Source of the DNA: Calothrix sp. PCC 7716
Lineage (GTDB): Bacteria > Cyanobacteriota > Cyanobacteriia > Cyanobacteriales > Nostocaceae
Direction of reading: 5' to 3'
DNA: 64,000 bases
NCBI RefSeq assembly: GCF_019977735.1
Contig: NZ_AP025018.1
Coordinates: forward strand, 1,612,001 to 1,676,000
Made by a program: the position numbers and the translations under genes. A model generated the notes under the pieces. That model saw only the letters and a program-made list of their open reading frames with translations. It searched no databases and had not been told where the DNA came from. This document shows, in pieces, positions 18,095 through 27,833 of the stretch; the first letter of the stretch is position 1; every line of letters starts with the position of its first letter.

Positions 18095-20566
18095 GCGCCA
18101 CGGTAACAGGTTTTGCCGTCTAGCATTTGGAGCAACAGAGGCAGTTATTTGGCTTTTAAAGTTACCATCTGGGGATTTGCCAATAACCTCTATAGATTCT
18201 AATGCACGAATTTGTAATGGGCCTGCGTTGCCTTCTCCATATGTAGCAGATGAAACTGTGGCGCCGTTTCTCACACTCAAGCGTTCAGTTTCAATTCTTA
18301 ATTCACCACCCTTACCTCTAGGCAAAACCTTAGTTTCATCAGGGTCTATTTCAACACCCGAATTTATCCCTGTAGCAAAAAGGTTGTTAAAACCAGGAGT
18401 GTTAAATACCTCAATATCTGAAGCACGAATAAATAATGTCCCAGCATCACCTTGTCCAAAAGTGGCAACTTGCACTTTACCGCCATTACTAACACTTAAG
18501 CGTTTTGCTTCAACAACCATGTTACCACCGCGACCTCTACCCCCTATATTTACCTGGGCAAACAAACCAGCAGGATTTTCAATTTTTCTATTAACAACTT
18601 TTCCGCTTATCTCTACCGAGTCAGTAGCACGAACCTTTATACTTCCTGCGTTTCCTCTAGCAAAAGTAATGCTTCCAATTTGACTGTTAATAACACTCAT
18701 GTTTCCAGTATCAATGGATATGTTTCCAGCATCACCTCTACTATAAGTGTTAGCTCCTATGGCGAGTCGGCTATTTTGGGCTAGTAACTGTTGAGCAGTA
18801 ATCTCAATGTTGCCAGCATTTCCTTCACCAGCAGTTATTGCTGCGATAGTACCTTCATTCTCAATTAATAACTGAAGAGTGTTAATACTTATACTGCCTG
18901 CACCCCCTTTGCCGAAAGTGCTAGCACTCAAAAAAGCGTCATTAGTTACAGAGAGAGAGTTTGTAGTGATGTTAATATTTCCACCTTTACCCACCGCATT
19001 GGGTGCCACATTATTGAAGGCAGTATAGGCGCCACTAAAAAATGTTCCAGAAGGACTACTGCCATCAAATGTTGCGCGCTCGCTGGCTTCTATGAATACA
19101 TTTCCTGCACTGCCATTGCCGTTAGTTTCACTAGAGATTGCTGCTCCATTGTTAACTTCTAGCACCTTGGTAAAAATTTGTACGACACCACCATTGCCTC
19201 TAGCCCCTTGCTCTACACGACTATAAACGGCACTTGCACCTCGTTCATCCGCACGGACACCATTGAGTAAAACACGTTCTGCTGTAATTGCAACATTACC
19301 TCCATCTCCAATACCAAAGGTACTCGAACTTAGCTGGGCGCCATCGGTGACTACTAGAGAATTAGCTGCTAACTTGATATTACCCGCTTTGCCAATAGCA
19401 TTTTCTCGAACATCATTTGCCATTCGAGTATCGTCTCCCGTCATGCGAACTTCTCCAGTTGCATTAACTATCAAGTCTCCCCCCATACTTTCAGAGGAGC
19501 CTGAGTTTGCAGCAATACCAGCTCTTAATTGACTTCCACTGTTAAGAGTAATGTTTTTAGCAGTGATACCAATATCACCACCACTCGTATACCGAACATC
19601 GATTCCGGACCGATTAGCAGATGCCTTATTGTTAAATACTATCGAACCTCGCTCAACTGTATCTGGAAAATTTAAGCTACCATTGGCATTCAATCCTACA
19701 CTTCCTGTTCCTGCAACGGCGCCAATTTCTACCCGTCCACCACGAGCAATTAATCGTCCATCATCTACTGTGACATTTCCCCCTAGTAGCAAGAGTGTCT
19801 GACCGTTTGATACCTGTAGTCCATCGGTTGGAGTTCCTTGAACTGTTTTAGTTACCCGTGATTGGGTAATAATACTTCCCAAATTTGTGCTACCGTTGAA
19901 AAAGAATGCTGAAGGATTAATTGTTAATAAAGGTTCGGGCGCCTGGGGATTTCTAGCACTAAATTTACCTAGCTCGCCAAACTTGATACCACTTGCTGTA
20001 GTCGCATAAAATGAACTTCCCACATCTAAACTGGCATTTCGTCCAAAAATTATGCCGTTAGGATTGATTATAAATAAATTGGCGTTACCATTTACACCCA
20101 GTGTTCCTAAAATATCTGAGCGGTTTTTACCTGTAATTCTACTTAAAATGTTTGTGATTCCAGAAGGATTTGAGAAATATACTCGCTGTCCATCTTTAAT
20201 ATTAAATTCATTAAAGCTGTGAAAAATGTTGCTGCCTCGAACGGCACCACCATTAATTTGGTCTGCCACAGCACCTTTAATATTTACATTAGAGGTTGTT
20301 TGAAAAGTGTCCGTGAATGTCATGCTGAGGAACGAAGCATCTCAGTATATGTTGAAAACTCTAGATTCTTCGTTCCGTAAGACTCCACTCAGAATGACAA
20401 TTTATACCTTAGCCGGCTTTTCAAACATCCTCTTAGGAGTAATTATTGAACGTTCGGCGCCTAAAGTTTCATCTGGAATAATTTGAGCAAGGACATTATT
20501 AGAAAAAAATGTAATCGTCCATGCTAATAATATATGTAATAAAAAAGTATTTTTAAAGCTATTCAT
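18068..20566 (-). pseudogene. Decayed filamentous-haemagglutinin-type gene (MITE insertion and internal deletion)
   Basis: The signal peptide and first residues (MNSFKNTF, then LAQIIPDETLGAE) start at 20566 after a GAGGG ribosome-binding site. After IITP the frame is broken by a 141-bp MITE (20292-20432); beyond it the TPS/haemagglutinin N-terminal domain resumes at NVNIKGAVADQI and continues with glycine- and asparagine-rich beta-helix repeats. Removing the MITE and one TTA copy restores IITPNVNIKG exactly. Near the 3' end the frame jumps from ASVAPNA to an out-of-frame version of AKPVTVAPNGTWLH, the tail of the neighbouring paralogue, so the C-terminal section containing TGRGGL has been deleted. 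Both lesions make a full-length protein impossible. Confidence 0.88.
20292..20432. mobile_element. 141-bp MITE inserted in a haemagglutinin-type gene
   Basis: The ends are GAGGTTGTTTGAAAAG and, on the other strand, GAGGATGTTTGAAAAG. The flanks are a TTA duplication (20289-20291 and 20433-20435). The inside is a second palindrome built of GTCATGCTGAGGAACGAAG and its complement. There is no coding capacity. The same termini bound the 745-bp element at 1912. Confidence 0.9.
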
Positions 20567-20583
20567 TGCTATTCCCTCATAAT

Positions 20584-23500
20584 TTAGCAGCTTGGTGAAT
20601 GTAACCAAGTACCATTAGGCGCCACGGTAACAGGTTTTGCCGTGAGTATTACATTACCATTTGCATCAGTTACCCAACCTTGAGCTTCAATAATTGTTGT
20701 AGATATTTCTGGTGAGGAGCGTGGTGAGTTCTTAGTTATTGTTGGTTTAGTAGTATATGGTTCTGATATCCACCAATCTTCCCAAATTATATTTGTACTA
20801 AGAAGTTCATAAGGAGAAGGAGATAAACCACCTCTACCTGTGATAGTAAATTGACTTCCAGTAGTTGCAACACAAAGGTTTTGATTAATTAACCCAGCAA
20901 CATCGACTACATCTGAAGGCAATTCTGCTATTGCACGACTAGGGTCATTATCAGGTGTGTTAAGATTGATTTCACCATTTAACGAAGGGTTAGTTTGAGA
21001 AATGGCAGTAATGTTACTTGTTTGTAACTGACTAGGGTTGAGTTTTGTGGGGTCAGTGGTTTGTAAAAACCGCTCAAGTTCTTGACGACTAAGTGGTTTT
21101 AGCCCAAATATCCCAGCAGCATTAATATTCACCTTGCCACCACTACCTTGAAAAGCATTCGCAGTTATGTCGCTGTTTTCGTTTGGAGGAGCGACGATGA
21201 ATTTGGCATTAATATCTATATCACCACCATCTCCTCCTGAAGAGTTAGTTCCAGCGTTGGTGGAGATTTGACCACCACGACGCAGTAGTAATAGTTCTTG
21301 CATTTTAAGGGTGATACTACCCCCAGTGTTGCTAGCGGTTTCGGCAAAAATAGCAGCTTGATTGTCTATGGTGAGGGCGCCTGCTTCAATTTGAATATCA
21401 CCACCCTTTCCGCTACCTTGGCTATCTACAGCAATACGGGCGCCATCCCGTAAGATTATGCTTCTAGGGTCGATAAAAATATTACCACCATCGCCAGTAG
21501 AGCCTGTTTGGGTGTTGGCAAACAACCCACTATTTACTCCAGCTATAAGTATGCTGTCCTTAACATTCAAATTGATGTCGCCAGCTTTATTAACGCCTGT
21601 GGTACTAGTGCGGAATTTACCTCCATTAATAGTCTCTAAGCGATTTGCAGTGATTGAAATGTTACCACCAGCACCATTATTGGTTGCGCTGGAGATAGTT
21701 GCTCCATCCCGGATAATGAGTGTTGGACTATTAACCGTAAGATTTCCCGCTTTTCCCGTGCCTCTAGTCGCAGTAAATAAACCACTTGGAAATCTACGAA
21801 TTGCTGTAGTTCCAATTAATTGAACTGATTCTGATGCATTTACTATTAGATCTCCACCCGAACCTGTACTACGAATATCGGTACCAGCGTCAATCTGCGC
21901 TCCATCTTGGAGAATAAGAATTGGGGTATTGATAGTCAACGTTTGTGCTTTTCCAGTACCTTGAGTTTGAGTAAACAAACCAGTTATACTCTGTTCATTC
22001 GGATTATTTATTACTTGTAGTGATTCAGTCGCATTTATTGTTAACTTGCCGCCGCTTCCCTCATTTGCTGTGGCACTAGAAATAATTCCACCATCTTGAA
22101 TCATCAATTTATTAGTATCAATATTTATATTTCCTGCGTTGCCTTTATTAATCGTTTCTGCTGCAATTCTTGCTTGTTTTTGGATAGTTAGGTTGGGGGT
22201 GTTAAGGGTGATGCTTCCTGCATTACCTGTTCTTTGAGCTTGAGAAGATAATCCACTACCAATACCTTCGAGCAGCACCGACTCTGAAGCTTTTATTGTT
22301 AATTTTCCTCCCTGACCTCCACCAATAGTACTAGTTGAAACTTGAGCGCCGTTTTTAACTATCAGTACCGGAGTATCAACAATCAAGTCTCCGGCTTTAC
22401 CTACATTGTAAGTACTAGCAAAAAAACCAGTAGTTTTGCCATCATCTGAAGTTCCATTCAATTGCACTTGTTTTGAAGCATTTACAGCTAAACGTCCTCC
22501 ATTCCCACTGCCAACAGTTAGAGTAGAAATCGCCGCTCCATTGTTAGCAAATAAATAACTAGTATTAATTGTCAAATTGCCTGCATCACCCTTACTAGCA
22601 GTTCCTGCAAAAATATCCGCCCCTTCAACTAGTAGCAGTGGTGTGTTAATTGTTAACTCTCCCCCTTTACCTGTTGCGTAGGCGCCAGCAGTCAACTCAC
22701 TGACATTACCCGAAGCTGAAGCCCCACGTACATGTACTGATTCTGAAGCGTTTACAATTAAACTTCCGGCATTGCCATCACCATTAGCAGTAGCAGCAAT
22801 TTCTGCACCATCTTGTACAAGCAGTTTTCCTGTATTGATTATCAAGTCTCCCCCCTTGCCTTTCCCATTCGTGTTGGCTGCTAAAATACTTTCAGAGGAG
22901 CCACTAACTTCTACCAATTCAGATGCGTTGATAGTTAACTTTCCTCCATTGCCATTTCCAAAAGTCGAAACCCCGACCTGTCCCCCATCCTGCACTAATA
23001 ATCGTTTGGTAGTAACAGCCAATTCTCCGCCATCTCCAGTTGAACCCCTCCGAGTTTGAGCAAATAAATCACTACCAAATTCGCGACTTTTAGTGAAACC
23101 ACTTACTTTGACTTCTGATGCTGTTACCGTCAAATTTCCCGCTTTTCCTGAACCAGCGGTAGTAGTGGAAACCCTGGCGCCCTCTAAAATGCGAAACACG
23201 GGAGCAGTAATTGTTAAGTTTCCGGCATTACCTGTTCCTGTAGTGCGTGCAACCAATTCGCTACGTTGACCAGTTGCAGATTCTCCAACTACTTCTAACA
23301 TTTCTGAAGCATCTATGCTCAACTCTCCACCAACTAACGACCCTAGAGTATTGGCTTCAATTCGCGAACCATCACTAACTGTCACATGTTTTCCAAAAAC
23401 CCTAATATTACCCCCTCCTTGGTTACTAGTACTAACAGATGCTCCGTTACGAAGAGATATATCTGCTCGTTCTATTTTTTCAGGATTGATACTCAGTTTA

Positions 23501-24267
23501 TTGCCATTGAGAGTTAATCCTAACCTTCCCACTGTCACACCTGCTAATTCGACTTGACCCCCTAATGCGTGAAGACCTCCAGAATCAATGACAATTCCTC
23601 CCCCCAGTAGTAACAAGCTTTTGCCATCTGGTACTCGTAAGCCAAATAAAGGAGTTCCTGCTATGTTTAACCCTGCTTCCACCCTAGAGCGATTTTCGAT
23701 TTGTTTATTATTTATCTGGTTAAAGAATAATGCATCTGGATTGACTGTCAGTAGCGCAGGGCTAGAAGGATTAGCTGCACTGAAAAAGCCTTGCTCGCCA
23801 AACTGAATTGCATTTGCCGTACTAGCAACAAATGAACCCCCAATATCCAAACGTGCATTTTGTCCAAAAATTATCCCATTGGGATTGAGTATAAATAAAT
23901 TGGCATTACCATTTACACCTAGAGTTCCCAAAATATTCGATTGGTTATTACCTGTAACTCTACCCAGAATATTATTTATACCAGAAGGGTTTGAGAAATA
24001 TACTCGTTGTCCATCTTGAATATTAAATTCACTAAAGCTGTGAAAAATGTTGCTGCCTCGAACGGCGCCACCATCAATTTGGTCAGCAGTCGCACCTTTG
24101 ATATTTACATTCGGGGTAATTAGTGTACGTTCGGCGCCTAAAGTTTCATCTGGAATAATTTGAGCAAGGACATTATTAGAAGAAAATGTAATCGCCAATC
24201 CTCCGAAAAATGCGAATTTAGCTACGCGACCTGTGTGTAATAAAAAATTAACTTTGCTGGTTTTCAT
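20584..24267 (-). CDS. Filamentous-haemagglutinin-type secreted protein
   Basis: 1227 residues. A signal peptide (about 1-35, ending near NNVLA) is followed by the TPS/haemagglutinin N-terminal domain: GGAVRGSNIFHSFSEFNI, VYFSNPSGI, and ANLFILNPNGIIFG, the NPNG core of two-partner secretion substrates. A long series of beta-helix repeats of the pattern GxGGxLxINA/LxVxDGAxI runs to about residue 1050, then a cysteine-bearing C-terminal region with TGRGGL and AKPVTVAPNGTWLH. Such proteins are exported through a TpsB/Omp85 partner, not in this window, and act as adhesins or surface factors. A GAGGG ribosome-binding site precedes the ATG. The pseudogene downstream (18 bases) is its tandem paralogue. 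Confidence 0.92.
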   Translation of the reverse strand: MKTSKVNFLLHTGRVAKFAFFGGLAITFSSNNVLAQIIPDETLGAERTLITPNVNIKGATADQIDGGAVRGSNIFHSFSEFNIQDGQRVYFSNPSGINNILGRVTGNNQSNILGTLGVNGNANLFILNPNGIIFGQNARLDIGGSFVASTANAIQFGEQGFFSAANPSSPALLTVNPDALFFNQINNKQIENRSRVEAGLNIAGTPLFGLRVPDGKSLLLLGGGIVIDSGGLHALGGQVELAGVTVGRLGLTLNGNKLSINPEKIERADISLRNGASVSTSNQGGGNIRVFGKHVTVSDGSRIEANTLGSLVGGELSIDASEMLEVVGESATGQRSELVARTTGTGNAGNLTITAPVFRILEGARVSTTTAGSGKAGNLTVTASEVKVSGFTKSREFGSDLFAQTRRGSTGDGGELAVTTKRLLVQDGGQVGVSTFGNGNGGKLTINASELVEVSGSSESILAANTNGKGKGGDLIINTGKLLVQDGAEIAATANGDGNAGSLIVNASESVHVRGASASGNVSELTAGAYATGKGGELTINTPLLLVEGADIFAGTASKGDAGNLTINTSYLFANNGAAISTLTVGSGNGGRLAVNASKQVQLNGTSDDGKTTGFFASTYNVGKAGDLIVDTPVLIVKNGAQVSTSTIGGGQGGKLTIKASESVLLEGIGSGLSSQAQRTGNAGSITLNTPNLTIQKQARIAAETINKGNAGNINIDTNKLMIQDGGIISSATANEGSGGKLTINATESLQVINNPNEQSITGLFTQTQGTGKAQTLTINTPILILQDGAQIDAGTDIRSTGSGGDLIVNASESVQLIGTTAIRRFPSGLFTATRGTGKAGNLTVNSPTLIIRDGATISSATNNGAGGNISITANRLETINGGKFRTSTTGVNKAGDINLNVKDSILIAGVNSGLFANTQTGSTGDGGNIFIDPRSIILRDGARIAVDSQGSGKGGDIQIEAGALTIDNQAAIFAETASNTGGSITLKMQELLLLRRGGQISTNAGTNSSGGDGGDIDINAKFIVAPPNENSDITANAFQGSGGKVNINAAGIFGLKPLSRQELERFLQTTDPTKLNPSQLQTSNITAISQTNPSLNGEINLNTPDNDPSRAIAELPSDVVDVAGLINQNLCVATTGSQFTITGRGGLSPSPYELLSTNIIWEDWWISEPYTTKPTITKNSPRSSPEISTTIIEAQGWVTDANGNVILTAKPVTVAPNGTWLHSPSC

Positions 24268-24443
24268 CAGTTACCCTCTTAATTCTTGATGAGCAGTTAT
24301 AAAAAATAAAAAGTTTTGATATAGTGTTTCCTAAGCTACTGGGGTACATATATTTTTTTGCTAACAAAATAATCAGCTTTAAAAATATACCTTATCAGGT
24401 TAGGAGTCGATACATTATTAATCGGAGGAAATATAAAATTTTT

Positions 24444-25301
24444 ATGAACTTAAGTGTGATAGTACCGTGTTTTAATGCTGCGGATACCATCGCTTTTCAA
24501 TTACAGGCATTGGCTAAACAGCAATGCTCCTTAGCGTGGGAGATAATTGTTGTTGATAATGGCTCCACCGATGACACAGTAGCCATCATTAAACAATATC
24601 AGCACCGTTTACCTCATCTTCGTTTTGTGGAAGCATCTGCTATTCAATGTGCTGCTCACGCGCGTAACGTTGGTGCAAGTGTTGCATATAGTGAAGCGCT
24701 TGCATTTTGCGATGCGGATGATGAAGTAGCTGCTTGTTGGGTAGCAGCTATGATTGAGGCACTTTCCAAGTACGACTTTGTTGCTGGTTACAATGATTAC
24801 TTGAAACTGAATCAACCGTGGGTCATTGAGTGCTGTAAATACAGAGAAGGCAATGGAGTTAATAAACATCCATATTTTCCTTATGCAGGCGCCAGTAACC
24901 TTGGTGTTAAGCGTTCAGTTCATGAAATGGTTGGTGGTTTCAATGAAAAGATGCTTTTACTCGAAGATGTTGACTACTGCTGGAGAATTCAAGAGGCAGG
25001 GAAAACTCTTAATTCTGCAACAAATGCACTCGTTCATTTCCGCTTTCGCAACACTATAGGAGATTTGTACGATAGATATTGGAAATTAGCTGTTTACGAC
25101 GTTTTGCTCCATAAACAGCATCAAAAAGTGGGTATGCCTAAGTTGATTAAATGGCAAAGTTTTGTCAAAGACGCAGCCATTCTGCCTGTGAAATTTCTGC
25201 TTAAAGTTCATAATCGAGAAAGTTTGGTAAGGTGGTTATTAGATGTTGCCTGGTTTACTGGACATTTACAAGGTTGTATAAAGTATAAGTATCTTCCTTA
25301 A
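24444..25301 (+). CDS. Family 2 glycosyltransferase
   Basis: About 285 residues from the ATG at 24444. The GT-A signatures are VIVPCFNAADTI at the start, VDNGSTDDTV, and the metal-binding acidic cluster FCDADDE, with a later LLEDVDYCWR acceptor region. The frame opens at 24324, but the added 40 residues are not family-like; GGAGG lies 15 bases before the chosen start, a rather long spacing. It transfers an activated sugar to a cell-surface polysaccharide or a protein; the acceptor is unknown. It stands alone, divergent from the haemagglutinin-type gene. Confidence 0.9.
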   Translation: MNLSVIVPCFNAADTIAFQLQALAKQQCSLAWEIIVVDNGSTDDTVAIIKQYQHRLPHLRFVEASAIQCAAHARNVGASVAYSEALAFCDADDEVAACWVAAMIEALSKYDFVAGYNDYLKLNQPWVIECCKYREGNGVNKHPYFPYAGASNLGVKRSVHEMVGGFNEKMLLLEDVDYCWRIQEAGKTLNSATNALVHFRFRNTIGDLYDRYWKLAVYDVLLHKQHQKVGMPKLIKWQSFVKDAAILPVKFLLKVHNRESLVRWLLDVAWFTGHLQGCIKYKYLP

Positions 25302-25368
25302 TGCTAGGAGAATTTTGAGAGATTTTAATGAGTTTTGGCAAATATCTTGTATCTATATATGACCAAAT

Positions 25369-25548
25369 ATGACCAAAAGACTTTTAACAGCTATCAATGC
25401 TAAAGCTGACGGAACTAGGGGTATCCAACCAGAGTTGAAAGTTAGTAATCCCCAACAAGTTAGATACAAGGCGCCATTTTCGATTCCTGCTCCTAGTAAT
25501 ATTAAATGTGGTGACATTAAACGCCAAGCTAGTACACTGTTTATCTAA
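25369..25548 (+). CDS. Possible 59-aa peptide of unknown function
   Basis: An ATG ORF too short to be striking by length, but with an unusual composition: basic N-terminus (MTKRLLTAINAKADG), then PELKVSNPQQVRYKAPFSI, and a KCGDIKRQ cysteine near the end. It lies 68 bases after the glycosyltransferase and 88 bases before the Crp-family gene. I recognise no family. It may be a remnant. Confidence 0.35.
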   Translation: MTKRLLTAINAKADGTRGIQPELKVSNPQQVRYKAPFSIPAPSNIKCGDIKRQASTLFI

Positions 25549-25636
25549 ATGTTTGTTAACCCACTATTATAAACTGTTTATGGATAATATTGTTGAGGTG
25601 GCTCAGTTTTAAGAGGAAACCTAAAAGAAAACTGTT

Positions 25637-26347
25637 TTGAACAAGTTTATTATGTTAGCTACTGTAGAACAACTCATTAAAATTAACATTTTTGCGCTTA
25701 TAAAACCAGAAGAGTTAGAGCAATTAGTACAGCATTCTCAAGTACTAAGATACCTACGTGAAGAAATTATTTTTCATGAAGGTGACTCTTTGCCAGCAAA
25801 ACTGTATGCACTTGCATCGGGAAGAATTCATATCAAAAAAACTTCTGCCACAGGTAAAGAAACTATATTAAGAATTTTGTACACAGGGGATATATTCGCC
25901 GTACATGTGCTAATAGGCGATGGGATTGCACCAGCAACGGTAGTTTGTGAACAAGATTGTGAAATTCTCACAATTGAGCGGACAGCATTATTAGAGGCAA
26001 TTCGACAAACTCCAGAAATTGCCCTACAGATTATGTCTGTTTTAAATCAACGTATTCAATTACTTCATAATACTATACACGGGTTGGTTTCCGAACGCGC
26101 GATAGTTAGGTTAGCAAGGTTTATTCAGTGTGCGATGTTACAGTATGGAACTGAAATATCAAAAGAAGGGCAAAATTTAAAAGTGAATCTTTCTTACTAT
26201 CAAATATCTCGGAGTATTGGCATTACCTACGAAGAATGTGTTCGTTTGATAGGAAGTATAAAATCTGTTATCAATTATCGTCGAGGTGGAAAAATTACTA
26301 TTCTAGATGTGAAAGCGCTGGATGAAATAGCTTTCTCGTTCAAGTAG
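25637..26347 (+). CDS. Crp/Fnr-family transcriptional regulator
   Basis: 236 residues from a TTG start; an ATG five codons later is equally possible. The N-terminal half is a cyclic-nucleotide-binding-like beta barrel (EEIIFHEGDSLPAKLYALAS, GRIHI, TGKETILRILYTGD). A dimerisation helix and a winged helix-turn-helix follow, with NLSYYQISRSIGITYEECVRL as the HTH region. The barrel has no clear cAMP arginine motif, so the ligand is unknown; it may sense redox or NO like FNR/DNR relatives, although no Fe-S cysteine set is seen. Its neighbours are a cupin protein and a truncated haemoglobin, which are plausible targets. Confidence 0.9.
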   Translation: MNKFIMLATVEQLIKINIFALIKPEELEQLVQHSQVLRYLREEIIFHEGDSLPAKLYALASGRIHIKKTSATGKETILRILYTGDIFAVHVLIGDGIAPATVVCEQDCEILTIERTALLEAIRQTPEIALQIMSVLNQRIQLLHNTIHGLVSERAIVRLARFIQCAMLQYGTEISKEGQNLKVNLSYYQISRSIGITYEECVRLIGSIKSVINYRRGGKITILDVKALDEIAFSFK

Positions 26348-26359
26348 ATGTAAGCCTGC

Positions 26360-26689
26360 TTAATAATTTCCAGAAAATATCAACAAGAAAGCAAGATTTT
26401 CTTCTGATTTCAAAGCATGTCGCGTTCCTGATGGCATTGATACAAATACACCTGGTTCTAAAATAACTGGTTCGCCTTCTAATACAAGAGTACCTTTTCC
26501 TGATATGACTGTAATAATTGCGTTACGATTTGTGCTGTGTTCAGCCATACTCATGCCTGTAGCAATGCAAATTAAGTTATGCTGGCTGTTATTATCTTTG
26601 AATAGAACTTTGCTGAAAACTTGATTGCTCGGATATTCACATTGGTCTTGTAATTGAGTATACCAAGCGTTGCTATCTTTTAATGACAT
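26360..26689 (-). CDS. Small cupin-domain protein
   Basis: 109 residues from the ATG at 26689, which has a strong ribosome-binding site (AGGAG, 7 bases away). The longer frame to 26893 is not credible. It is a single cupin barrel: NLICIATGMSMAEHSTNRNA for the first motif, then ISGKGTLVLEGEPVILEPGV and MPSGTRHAL for the second. Metal ligands are partly conserved (His in EHST and in TRHA). The function is unknown. It faces the haemoglobin gene across a shared promoter region and converges with the Crp-family gene, a set that looks like one regulated module. Confidence 0.88.
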   Translation of the reverse strand: MSLKDSNAWYTQLQDQCEYPSNQVFSKVLFKDNNSQHNLICIATGMSMAEHSTNRNAIITVISGKGTLVLEGEPVILEPGVFVSMPSGTRHALKSEENLAFLLIFSGNY

Positions 26690-26778
26690 GATGTTTCTCC
26701 TTTTAGTAGGTTGGGTGGCATGTACTGACTGTTGAGTTGTTATGCTTCTATTTTGCTCAAGTCTTCGATTTTTTTCTC

Positions 26779-26831
26779 TGAGGTAGCTCAAGTTTTGTAA
26801 AGAAATTGGCTGTGAAATATGAGCTAGCTCA
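26779..26831. promoter_or_regulatory. Pair of TGAGNTAGCTCA palindromes (candidate operators)
   Basis: TGAGGTAGCTCA (26779-26790) and the perfect palindrome TGAGCTAGCTCA (26820-26831) lie 41 bases apart, close to four helical turns, in the divergent space between the cupin gene and the haemoglobin gene. The spacing suits dimeric regulators binding one DNA face. The adjacent Crp-family protein is the obvious candidate, but the sequence is not the standard Crp or FNR box. Confidence 0.4.
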
Positions 26832-26887
26832 AAGAAGTATTTAAAGAAATAGAGCAAAATTGCAGTATTAAAGCAAAGGACAAAGAT

Positions 26888-27250
26888 ATGCAAGCTCTAA
26901 CATCATACGAAAAAATTGGCAGAGAAAAATGTATTGAAAAAATTGTTGATGTTTTTTATCAATACATTTTAGCTGATGATAGTATAAATCATTTCTTCGC
27001 TGATACAGACATGGAAAAACAACGGCGCCATCAAACGGCTTTTATTTCTTATGCACTTGGAGGTAGCAAACCATATACAGGTCGTTCAATGGAAAAAGCA
27101 CATACCGGTTTGAATATTCAACCTGAACATACTGATGCAGTTTTGAAGCATCTTAGTAATGCAATGGCTTTACATGGTGTAACACCGCAAGAAGTAGACG
27201 CAATTATAGCTCAAGTTTCTCAATTGAGACAAGCCATTGAATACAAGTAA
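26888..27250 (+). CDS. glbN: Truncated haemoglobin, group I
   Basis: 120 residues with a 2-on-2 globin pattern: SYEKIGREKCIEKIVDVFYQ carrying the B10 tyrosine, HFFADTDMEKQRRHQTAFIS, a glycine pair with GGSKPYTGRSM, and the proximal histidine in KAHTGLNI. It binds haem and O2, NO or CO; cyanobacterial GlbN proteins are linked to oxygen scavenging at the membrane and to detoxifying reactive nitrogen species. The gene is divergent from the small cupin gene and close to the Crp-family regulator. A hairpin follows the stop. Confidence 0.93.
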   Translation: MQALTSYEKIGREKCIEKIVDVFYQYILADDSINHFFADTDMEKQRRHQTAFISYALGGSKPYTGRSMEKAHTGLNIQPEHTDAVLKHLSNAMALHGVTPQEVDAIIAQVSQLRQAIEYK

Positions 27251-27274
27251 AAGAATTTTTTATAGATGCATAAA

Positions 27275-27303
27275 TACTCTCCGTCACACAGGTGACGGGG
27301 AGT
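27275..27303 (+). terminator. Terminator-like hairpin after the truncated haemoglobin gene
   Basis: ACTCTCCGTCAC and GTGACGGGGAGT pair with one mismatch around a three- to four-base loop, 24 bases after the stop. The following bases are not a strong T-run. Confidence 0.65.
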
Positions 27304-27452
27304 GTCCCCATGATATATCACATATTTATTAAGCCAGAATCATTGACTAATTTAATTTCAGAAGGTTAAAGCATAATGAACTTCAATCATGCTTTTTAGC
27401 TTTATGCTTAAAAAGTAAAATTAATGAGTTGAGTACTAATAAATTTTAACTC

Positions 27453-27785
27453 CAGCAAGCTGCTGTAGATTTTATCTTAAATGAGTTAGAAAAAAGAGCT
27501 TATGTTCCATATGAAGGAGTAATTGAAACTAAATCAAATTTAAAATTTTGGGTTTTTCGTGATATCTGTACTATCATTGGGGTTGATTATAAAAAATATC
27601 AGCTTAAGGAAAAAGCCATAGATATCCTGCTTGTAGAGCGCAGAAATAATATTGCACATGGAAAGTATTTAAATGTAGATTATGAAGATTATATAACTAT
27701 TTATGATATGGTGATTCAAATGATGAGGGATATAAAAAATGATATAATAAGTGCTGCTTCTACTCGAAGATATAAGAAAACTTAA
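27453..27785 (+). pseudogene. 5'-truncated HEPN-domain gene (MAE_28990-like)
   Basis: An open frame of 110 codons without any start codon and preceded directly by a stop. It includes NELEKRAYVPYEG, NLKFWVFRDICTIIG and the HEPN ribonuclease signature ERRNNIAHGKY (RN....H), followed by a conserved helix MVIQMMRDIKNDI. HEPN proteins of this kind are RNases of toxin or defence systems. The N-terminal half is missing, so this is a remnant. It lies in a 910-base gene-poor stretch (27251-28162) that otherwise contains the GlbN hairpin, a 142-bp MITE and a palindrome. Confidence 0.75.
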
Positions 27786-27833
27786 GTAGCAGGCAAAATA
27801 TACTATTACTATTGTAATTGAATTTATTTTGTT

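Noticed and set aside
18177-23806. Several plus-strand frames of 70-170 codons opposite the haemagglutinin-type genes
   Set aside because: They are antisense shadows of the regular glycine/asparagine repeats, giving proline- and serine-rich nonsense.
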